This document shows, piece by piece, positions 55,420-64,000 of a stretch of 64,000 nucleotides of DNA; position 1 is the first letter of the stretch, and every line of letters begins with the position of its first letter. Below the pieces are notes generated by a model that saw only the letters and a program-made list of their open reading frames with translations, made no database searches and had not been told where the DNA came from. Origin of the DNA: Plantago ovata. Taxonomy: Eukaryota > Streptophyta > Magnoliopsida > Lamiales > Plantaginaceae. A program made the position numbers and the translations under genes. The stretch lies in the NCBI GenBank assembly GCA_028274465.1, contig CM051457.1, positions 103,973,982 to 104,037,981 of the forward strand. Direction: 5' to 3'.

Positions 55420-58200
55420 AATTGAACGAATTAACAAATTTGCAGAGTCGAGGGATGGCCTTCTCTCCTTAAGACATAATTCGCCATGCTACGGTACTCA
55501 CAGTTCAAGCGAATCGTCTCCCAAGATACAACTGCAGGTAACTCTGTATGCTAGCACTCGAAATACAAGACTCTCTTGGACAACTTCAATATGGTAGACA
55601 AGCATTTTAGAAAGAAGAGAATTAAGGAGGAAACATTTGGATTTCCATGTGTAATTTCGAATTCTCTTGTATCAAATCCAAAACATGGGGATTTATTTAT
55701 ATATAGTTTTGAAACGTTGTAAATGAAGGGGTGCAACTTTTGGAGAAGGTAACTTCTGGCTCCAGAATCTATCTATTAATGTTACAACACAACTTTTTCA
55801 CCAAAAGATGCAATGGTACAGTGGAAAAGACTCTAGTGTTCTCCATAGAGGTTGCGAGTTTGACACATGTATGTGTCAACTTTATCCACTTATTATTTTT
55901 ACATCTTTTCAACTATCACACCCCTCACCAAAAGTGTTTATTCAAATAACCCCATAACAAAATATTATTTTTATTAATATTTTGCTTTTTCCTTCTTAAT
56001 TTTAGCTATTTCCAACTTTTAATCTTCCATAACTAGCACATCGACCAATACACTCGGAGCATTAATTATTCTTTCACTACGGAATTTTTAGTAATAAATG
56101 TCGAGTGAATTCTACTATTTCAGTAGATTATTCACGTTCAAGAAAACTCATTTCCAACGTGCGAGGCGCCTCTTTTGATTAATTGTATATAGTCATAGAC
56201 AGACCAACCATGGTTTGGTTAAAATTCCCACAATCCCCACATGAAAGAGAATTGATGCTCACAGCACTGCGTGGTGCTCCAGCTTGACTTCCCAACGGAA
56301 ACATTATTGCATCGGGTAGATAGCTTTTGGCTTTGAAACATCCCTAATAGAATACCATCAGACTTACTTGCCACACGGTGAACGTGATGTCTTGAACCGG
56401 TCTGCGTTTTGTGTAAGCCAAGACAATGATATCAACACAATAACGTCCAATTATTATTTTGTTCCGTGTTGTATGTCCATTAAAGGCCATGGACACGCTT
56501 GGATTTTTAAGTGTTTCAGTCGAAGTGGCCACACTTCACACTTAAATAGGTGATCTCGTTCTAAGAGCATTCTGCCTCACAATGCTCCGCTCGAAAGCTA
56601 AAGAGATTCAAGAGGAATCTCTTAAGAGATCATTAAGAGTTTAAAAACTCAACCTCCACCCGAACTAGGCAGGTAAGCACTTAACGTCTTTACCGGGAAT
56701 GGCGCTTGGAGTGTAACTCCTAAGTGCTTTGATCATTTCGTTACGAGGTGATCAGCTGGTAATTTACAACTTCGTTTTCCACATTGAACCAAATTCTTGG
56801 GATCTCCAGTCAGTATGGTTGGGTTACCACCGCAAATTCCGTCTAGTAGTGGGTTTTATGCCCACTCCCCTAGACAAGCAGTAATTAGATCTTTAGTAAG
56901 GTCTTTATAATTACGGTACCGTCTTTCCAGACTAATGATCAACTGAATCATGGTATCATATCTACAACTCAAGGTCTAGAGTTACCATATTACATGTTGT
57001 ACATTTATTTGATCACCTGATTGTGTACATCAATCCATGTGTTACTTCCACTTATGCATCCAATAACTTTCTTTGGTTTCTCGATACTTGAGATAACCCT
57101 CTTGTTATGATAGCCATAAGGAAATCATTCTTTGAGCCATTATGCTCATGTCCCCAACATGTAACATGTGCATAAAGCTATGCATTCACATGACTTAAAA
57201 CACAATGTTTCATAAGTCACTAAGTTCAATCATGTATTTACTCATATTGAACTTCTCATTATTTCTTGTCTACACTGGTTTCGAAGTTGGTTTCACCTTT
57301 AGTAAACCACAACGAATTGCATTGCAATACAAGAAATAACTTTGATTTCATGCCATTACAATGGTCTTAATTGAAATCACCATTCTTTGAACTTGTAGTT
57401 CAAATCTTTCTCAATTTGGAATTGCACACATTTCATTTCATGAGAGTTGTACTTCACACATTCCATGAGAGTTGTACTTTCTCTCTTTGAGTTGTCTCAA
57501 TCAAACGCTCTATTGTAAGGTATCAAAATACTCTCTCTCCCCCACAAGGAGATGGTATCTCATTTTTCCGAACCAAATGTTCAATACTTATATATAATAG
57601 AAGTGGGAATCACCAACGTTAGACTCTTTCACTTTAGAACCTTACAAGGCCTTTTCACAATTACATTGTGTTCATGCTTTCTCAAGCGACCTCAAATTTA
57701 AATGGTATACACAGTCGTAACTTATCCTTACTTCGAAAGATCCAACGACAATTGCCACAAGCAGTGAGTCATATGAGACTTCTTTGCACCATTAAATTTG
57801 ATCAATTTTCCAACTCGTAAGCCTTATACCATGAGACAACTTTCTCAATATATATAACAACAATGTGCAACTATTATTATGTGAGTCCAAACTTGACCCA
57901 TCAATAATCCACGAATGCACATTGTTAAACAACAAGCTTACAAACTTGTAAAGAGAGCACTAAATAAATGAACAACTCATTTTCTCTTCAAATACCTTGT
58001 GCCAAATGTGGAGAATTTTATTCTTCCCACATTTCTAGAATTTCAAGATTTCCATGTATTTAATGTGGTCTAAGTCCATGTCGAAAATTTAAATTTCCTC
58101 ATGACAAGACTCACTTAAATACCTCTTGAATTCTACATGCTTCTGGACCAACGGTCTCATGCACATTCTCTATCCCCTATCCCCACATAGGATAGATATA
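55420..58200 (-). mobile_element. Remnant of a second copia element related to 34966-40276
   Basis: 55440-55540 (CTCCTTAAGACATAATTCGCC, in part; CTCCCAAGATACAAC) matches the leader-like part of the LTRs at 35090 and 39380. At 56231 the boundary CCCACA|ATCCCCACATGAAAG parallels CCAACA|ATCCCCCACATGAAG at 35968, that is, LTR start plus purine tract on the minus strand. GGGATCTCCAGTCA..GGTTGGGTT (56809 onward) recurs at 36440. No matching right-hand LTR is found and no domain is readable, so this is a one-sided, decayed copy. Confidence 0.5.
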
Positions 58201-59158
58201 TGTTAATGAGAAATTAAAGAGAAGAGTAATATTTACAATAAATTGTAAAACAGAAACGACATACCGTTATTGCAATAATAAGGCCAGAGTGTAATGTTTC
58301 ATGACCAGATAATAATTATTTCGACAAATGAAAGATAATTATCAAACTGGAGCGGCACTAATAGTAGTGTGAGATATTGGAAATGTAATGTGGTCAAATC
58401 CAGTATGCACACTTTCACTTTTTCCTCTTTTCTTAATCTGTTTTCCCCACCTTATGATATCAAAAGAAAGCTTTCTTTTGTAAATTATGAGGGGAAAACA
58501 AAATTAATTAGAACAACTCTAGAGGAATATACATGTTAGTGTCGTTTCATGAACCAACAGGCAACAAATTAGGACAGGAATGTAAAAATTTACTTGCCTG
58601 ATTGACTCCATTCCTTTGGCCAATGCAAATTCCCAGAACCTGATCTTAATTACGCATACTGATTCATTCCAGGCAGTGGCTTGTACGTCTTGTACACTGT
58701 CCAAATTATGTTCAGAAAAATTGATTCACTGCTCCAGATTGTGTGCCAAGAAGAACATGATCAATGACACATACAAGAGTTTGATCATAAGCAGTATATC
58801 AAAATAATGTTCAGCAATAACGAGAACTTTCTTGAAAATTAATTTAAGTGCTGAATATTAAATCATTCTCCCCTGTATTAATTCTTCTGGGTCATGTATC
58901 AACGCCAAGGTGAATACACAATTTTGTTCCTCAAATCGAACCAACACGTACGCCATTACATGCCCAAAATATCCGATAGAAACAATAACCTGATTAATCA
59001 ATATCATTCTACACAAATCACAATGAGTTGATGTATAGACTTTGATAAAATCTATGATTCATTGTATGCCAAAGAAATGAGATCAAGTATATAAAACAAT
59101 TTAAATATACTTCCCTGATTAATCAACAACACCACACGCATATGCTGGCCTTCTCGCT
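58201..59158. other. Intergenic, no gene seen
   Basis: Only short frames. The copia LTR is inferred to start at the TGTTGAAAG at 59159. Confidence 0.4.
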
Positions 59159-59633
59159 TGTTGAAAGAATTGATCAGAATGATCAAATCAAGAAGAAATT
59201 ACAGAAGAAAATAAGTAAGAGAAGAAGAACTAAAGAGAAGCGGAGCAGAGCGGGAGCAACAGCAACAAAACGGCCTAAAGCGTGAATCTAGTGCGTGAAC
59301 CAACATCAGAACGCATGGAGGGAAAATTCAAAATCAAGGAGCACGTGGAGTACGTCATCCTAGATCGATTAGTACCAAATTAGTACAGTTAGGGTTCTTC
59401 ATGCGGAGCTCATGTTCATGAGCCAAATTCTTATCTGTTTGTTGTTGTCTAGATTAATTGTGTTAGGGTTTATGTGAACGGTACGATTCCGCGTAGATTA
59501 GGCTAATCAATTGCTGTAATTACAAGAAACTAGGGCAACATTGAGCGGCTATATATTGTGCTAGCCTTGTTGCTTTGTTTCATCACTTGCTTCCGCCGCT
59601 CTCTCAATACGAATTTCTTCTTCAAGTTTTGTT
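59159..59633 (+). repeat. Putative 5' LTR
   Basis: Start inferred from TGTTGAAAG and end from the primer site at 59634. The terminal CA is not present, so the exact edge is uncertain. The second LTR is needed to confirm it. Confidence 0.45.
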
Positions 59634-59715
59634 ATGGCATCACGAGCCTAGGTTCTGAATCTTACCTATTTTCACCCAAAAGCTTTCGCTACCTCACTCA
59701 CTCACTCACTGAAAA

Positions 59716-60601
59716 ATGGTGGACATTGGTTCAGGCTCCGGCGGTGACAAGACTGTCATTCCAAGCCATGAGGATGCACAGAGTCACTACTACCTCCATC
59801 ATTCCGACAACGCAACCTTTGGAGCTATTCTGCCAGTTCTCGATGGCAAGAACTATCACAACTGGCACCGCGCCTTCAAGATGAATCTCATTATAAGAAA
59901 TTGTGTTCATTGATGGAACACTCAAGAAACCAGACTACAAGTCTTGGGTGAAGTGTAACACCTTGATACCCTATTGGATGGTTCACTCAGTGTCAATAGA
60001 CATCAAAAACACCATATTGTATGCAAAAATTGCTGCAGATGCGTGGGATAAGCTAAAAGCTAGATACTCTCAACCAAATCAGGTGAGAACCTATGAACTT
60101 GAGCAAATGATCAATGCTCTTAAGCAAGGAAACTTAACTGTTGTTGAATACTTCAACAAGCTCAGTAGCATGTGGGATGAGCTAGGTGATTGCCAGCCTA
60201 TTCCAGCATGTACTTGCAAGACTTGCAAATGTGACATTGCTCAGAATTTTGAAGCTATCCAAGAGACAAGAACATTGTTTAAGTTTCTTATGGGTCGAGT
60301 GATAACTATGATGTGATAAGAGGCCAGATAATCATGACTAAGCCTCCAACAAACTTGGATGATGCTTTCTTGATGGTTGCTCAAGAAGAAAAGCAGAAGG
60401 AAGAGAGGTCAGAGATATTCACTGGGGCTCAGGAAAACATTGCTATGAATGTTGGTGTAAAAAGGAAAGAGAAGAACATGTATTGTCCTACTTGCAAGAT
60501 GACTAAACACAACCCAGAATCATGTTTCAAGCTTGTAGGCTATCCTGAGAAGAGACAAGGCTATGGTTCTCAGAGAGGAAGGTCATCTGGCAGAGGAAGA
60601 G
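59716..60601 (+). pseudogene. Copia gag with zinc knuckle
   Basis: The first part (59716-59905) has LPVLDGKNYHNWHRAFKMNL, the start of the copia gag domain. After a frame change, KARYSQPN, YELEQMINALKQGN and VEYFNKLSSMWDEL continue it to about 60300. A further frame change leads to CPTCKMTKHNPESC, the zinc knuckle. The product would be the capsid and nucleocapsid protein; the frame changes prevent this. Confidence 0.8.
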
Positions 60602-60602
60602 G

Positions 60603-61241
60603 ATGAGAGGTGGCCATGTTCAGAGCTACAATGGTGGTTACATGGCAAATGAAGTTCAGGCACAGCCGGCTGGTCAGCAAGGCTCCACTCAGAATGCTCT
60701 TACTCTCACTGACAGCCAGATGCAGCAACTACAGAAGTTCCTCTCCATAGCTAGCAAGAGTTCAGACAATGCAGTTGGTCCATCCAGCTCAGGAAACCCA
60801 CAGAGCAACTTTGTCTCAGGTATACTTTTTCAACTCACTACTGAACCATGGTTACTTGACTCTGGTGCATCCTATCATATTATATGTTCATCTAAGTATT
60901 TCACTGGCAATACAAGAGTTGCGATAAGAGTAGTACAATTTCCTAATGGTTTGACTGCTCCCATGTCTCATATAGGAGATGTTAGAATTAATGATGAGCT
61001 GATTTTGAAAAATGTTCTCTGTGTGCCAACTTTCAAGTTGAATCTAGTCTCAATAAGCAGAATGGTCATAGATAATGATGTGTCAGTTGTCTTTACTAAA
61101 AATGGATGTCTTATAAATTTGATGATGATGACCTTCTTTAGGAAGATTGGATTGATTGAGCACACTAGAGGACTCTATCAGTTTCAGTTTCAAGAGAAGA
61201 AGCTCAAGTTCATGCTATTTCCATTTACCAGAAGGCACTAG
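60603..61241 (+). pseudogene. Copia aspartic protease and pre-integrase region
   Basis: The catalytic motif DSGAS is at 60858-60872 in the context WLLDSGASYHI. FPNGLTAPMSHIGDVRI and LKNVLCVPTFKLNLVSIS are the usual downstream blocks. The frame is intact over this segment but offset from its neighbours. Confidence 0.8.
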
Positions 61242-61255
61242 CCAATGATTAAGGG

Positions 61256-62095
61256 ATGAACCATGTTACTAGCTACCTGTGGCATTATAGATTAGGTCAT
61301 CCCTCATCAGTTAGATTAGGGTTGTTAGCTAGTTTGATTCCAGAAGTTAGAAGCAGTATCCCAGATCATTGTAATGTTTGCTTTAAAGCAAAACAGAAAA
61401 GGAAATTATTTCCTACTAGTAATACAATGACTTTGATTCCTTTTGAGTTAATACATGTTGATATCTGGGGTCCCTTCTCTGTGAAATCATTAAATGGACA
61501 TAGCTATTTCTTAACAATTGTGGATGATTATACAAGAGTCACATGGGTTAAGCTATAATGAAACAAAAGTATGAAACTCAAAGTGCTTTACAGACATTTG
61601 TTAGAATGGTTGAAAATCGATTCTCATCTACTGTTAAAGTAGTAAGGTCTGACAATGGACCAGAGTTTAATATGCCAAGCTTTTATGCAGAAAGAGGCAT
61701 TAAACAACAAAAGACATGCCCTTACACACCACAACAAAATGCAGTGGTGGAAAGGAAGCATCTAATACTTAATGTGGCAAGATCAATGTTGTTTCAGTCA
61801 CATATGCTCCACAGGTTTTGGGGAGAAGCAGTTCTTACTTCAGTCTATATAATTAATAAAACTCCAACCCCAAAGCTTGATAATAAGACACCATATGAGA
61901 TGCTATATAAGAAAGTTCCTCCATATAGCCATATGAGAGTATTTGGATGTCTTTGTTATGCTTCTACCCTGCCAGTTCAGAGAAAAAAGTTTGATTCTAG
62001 GTCCAGAAGGGGGTGTATTCATTGGATATCCAGGGATGTCTATTTTGCTGAAAATATATTTCCATTTGCAGAAAGAGAAAAGAAAAGAAAATACA
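61256..62095 (+). pseudogene. Copia integrase
   Basis: The zinc-binding HHCC part is at about 61270-61390 (HYRLGHPS, then CNVC). The catalytic core has D in HVDIWGPF, D in RSDNGPEF and E in VVERKH, so the DDE triad is present. A stop with a frame change near 61557 splits the core between the first and second catalytic aspartates. Confidence 0.8.
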
Positions 62096-62599
62096 GTTGA
62101 ATCTATTATATATTCACCGGGTGAAATAATAGATGATGCCCCTAGCTCTAGAATTTCCAAACTGAGAAATGTAAATATACAGGTGGAAAATGAAACACAA
62201 GAGATTACTGGTGATGATGTTACATTACAACCAGAATCACAAGGCACACAAGAACAAGTTATAGCAGACAGAGAAGATGGTGAGAATATTGAAGATACTT
62301 TTGATCTGAATGTAGACACTCAAGATCAAATAGTGAATGAACAAGAGGAACTAGTTGATCCACCTACAACTCAGTCGCCTCACAGAGAAGTATCATTACC
62401 TATAGCTCAGTCACCAGTCAGAGAAGTGGCACAAGGAACTGAGCTGAGAAGATCTACAAGAAAGGTTCAATCACCTAAAGCAATGAAACATTTTCACCAT
62501 TACAGTATTCCCAGATCAAATAGTTGTTCACAAGTCAGTTGCAATTATCTGGGATATGACAAGTTGTCTGCAAAAAAACATAAAGCATATGCAGTTCAA

Positions 62600-63523
62600 T
62601 TATCATTACTTGAGGATCCTTCTACTTACAATGAAGCAATCAAATATGATCACTGGAAAGATGCAATAAAGGAAGAATTAAGAGCCCTCGAGGAAAATAA
62701 AACATGGACTCTAGTTCAACTTCCACAAGGAGCAAAACCAATTGGCTGTAGATATGTGTTCAAGACTAAACTAACCTCTGAAGGAAAAATAGATAAGCAC
62801 AAAGCAAGGTTAGTAGCAAAGGGATACACACAGCAATATGGTTATGATTATACAGAAACTTTTAGTCCAGTGGCAAAAATGACAACTGTAAGAGTTCTTC
62901 TTGCTATAGCTGCAAAGAAAACCTGGTTCTTGGAACAATCAGATGTTCACAATGCTTTTCTATATGGAGATTTAATTGAAGATATCTACATGACATTACC
63001 TCTAGGTATCTCAATTCAGGGGGAGAACAGTAATCTCAACAAAGAGAATCTAGTATGCAAGTTAAACAAGTCATTTTATGGACTAAAGCAAACATCTAGA
63101 CAATGGAATCAGAAATTAACTAGTTATCTAGTTAAAATTGACTTTATTCAATCTAAAAATGAGTATACTCTATTTTCACAGAAAATTGATCAAGTCATTG
63201 TGATAATTCTAGTTTATGTTGATGATATCATTATTAGAGGGAATGATTATGCTCAAATTGATCAGATTAAGAAGCAGCTACAGAAAGAATTTAAGATCAG
63301 AGATCTAGGAAAGCTTAAGTTCTTCTTAGGACTTGAAATTGCAAGAGGAGCTAAAGGGATTCATCTCTCACAAGGAAAGTATGCATCAGAGATTATAAAT
63401 TCAGTTGGATTAATTGGATGCAAGCCAACAGTAAATCCAATTGAACAAAATCATCACATGAGTGCATATGAAGAAGGGAAAGGTCTGGAAAAAGAATTGC
63501 TTCATGATCCATTGGAAAGTTAA
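62600..63523 (+). pseudogene. Copia reverse transcriptase
   Basis: WTLVQLPQGAKPIGCRYVFK, ARLVAKGYTQ, SDVHNAFLYGDL, SFYGLKQTSRQW and the catalytic YVDD (63215-63226) come in the usual order, then DLGKLKFFLGLEIARG. The H in SDVHNAF replaces the usual K (DVKNAF). Open until a stop at 63521-63523. Confidence 0.85.
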
Positions 63524-63529
63524 TATATC

Positions 63530-64000
63530 TCACTATTACAAGGCCAGATATTGCATATGTTGTTGGAATCATGAGTCAATTCATGGAGAAACCAATGAAA
63601 AGACACATGGAAGGCCTGTTAAGAATAGTGAAATACTTGAAAAATAACATAGGAAATGGAATACTCTTCAACTCAACCCAAGATCAAGACTTGATTGCTT
63701 ACTCTGATTCAGACTTTGGAGGATGCAATTTTAGTAGAAGATCCTTGACTGGATATTGTGTTTTGTTTGGAGACTCATTGATAAGATGGAAATCTAAGAA
63801 GCACCTGGTTGTGAGCAAATCAAGTGCAGAATCAGAATATAGAGCAATTTCCCATACTCGTTGTGAAATTGTATGGTTAAACATGTTATTTGCATACTTT
63901 AGTGTTAATCTAAAGCATCCAATTAAATTGCTCTGTGACAATCAATCAGCTGTGTATTTAACAAAGAATCCAGTGTTCCATGAGAGGACCAAACATGTTT
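63530..64000 (+). pseudogene. Copia RNase H, incomplete at the window edge
   Basis: TRPDIAYVV, then AYSDSDFGGC, SLTGYCVLFG, SKSSAESEYRAI and LLCDNQSAVYL carry the catalytic acidic residues. It is in a different frame from the reverse transcriptase and continues past 64000. Confidence 0.8.

Larger units (their letters stand above)
59159..64000 (+). mobile_element. Ty1/copia retrotransposon, nearly full length, frameshifted, cut by the window end
   Basis: The inferred 5' LTR (59159 to about 59633) begins TGTTGAAAG and has a TATA box (GGCTATATATTGTG, about 59548). TGGCATCACGAGCC (59634-59647) is a decayed initiator-Met primer site. The order of the copia polyprotein follows: gag, zinc knuckle, protease, integrase, reverse transcriptase, RNase H. 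The reading frame changes about six times (near 59905, 60313, 60603, 61245, 61557 and 61990) and again near 63525, so no complete polyprotein can be made. The 3' LTR lies beyond the window. Confidence 0.85.

Overview
This is nuclear DNA from a flowering plant, most likely a eudicot. The genes have introns with GT..AG borders and TATA boxes, and the transcription-factor families are plant-specific (AP2/ERF with an EAR motif, B3 of the DUF313 type, S-locus-type receptor kinase). Ty1/copia, CACTA, MULE, hAT, Stowaway and LINE sequences fill much of the spaces. The species cannot be read from the window. There are no bacterial features, no CRISPR array and no rRNA.

Layout. 1-4320: the promoter-bearing end of a CACTA transposon abutting or inserted in an old LTR retrotransposon. 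6870-7895: an intact intronless gene with two Sin3-type PAH domains. 10225-16300: a host intergenic module broken by a young copia derivative (10472-12252) and a non-autonomous CACTA element carrying a tRNA-Pro-like sequence (12596-15424), followed by a LINE 3' end. 16490-17365: the broken 5' end of a PAH gene copy, back to back with a B3 gene. 17520-20385: a truncated CACTA element whose Ptta/En-Spm-type gene still splices in frame over six exons. 20386-26500: a second copy of the host module, a 1.5 kb LTR element without genes, a MULE-type MITE with a palindromic array, a LINE RNase H remnant, a hAT MITE and a Helitron-like 3' end. 27011-31550: a broken and an intact B3 gene in tandem, a second PAH fragment and a dead RING gene. 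32083-33573: a three-exon gene of unknown family. 34966-40276: an old full-length copia element. 41110-45836: an intact four-exon MULE transposase-like gene, possibly domesticated. 46400-47620: a broken receptor-kinase gene. 49784-50383: an intact ERF repressor gene. 50470-58200: MITEs, a second palindromic array and a copia remnant. 59159-64000: a long copia element with several frameshifts that runs off the window.

Two host gene families, B3 and PAH, recur as a mixed cluster from 6.9 to 31 kb. Their copies share flanking DNA, so they spread by segmental or tandem duplication, and transposons then separated them. The intact host genes best supported are PAH (6870-7895), B3 (16883-17365 and 29171-29818), the three-exon unknown (32083-33573), the MULE-like gene (41110-45836) and ERF (49784-50383). 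Most of the rest is mobile DNA or its debris.
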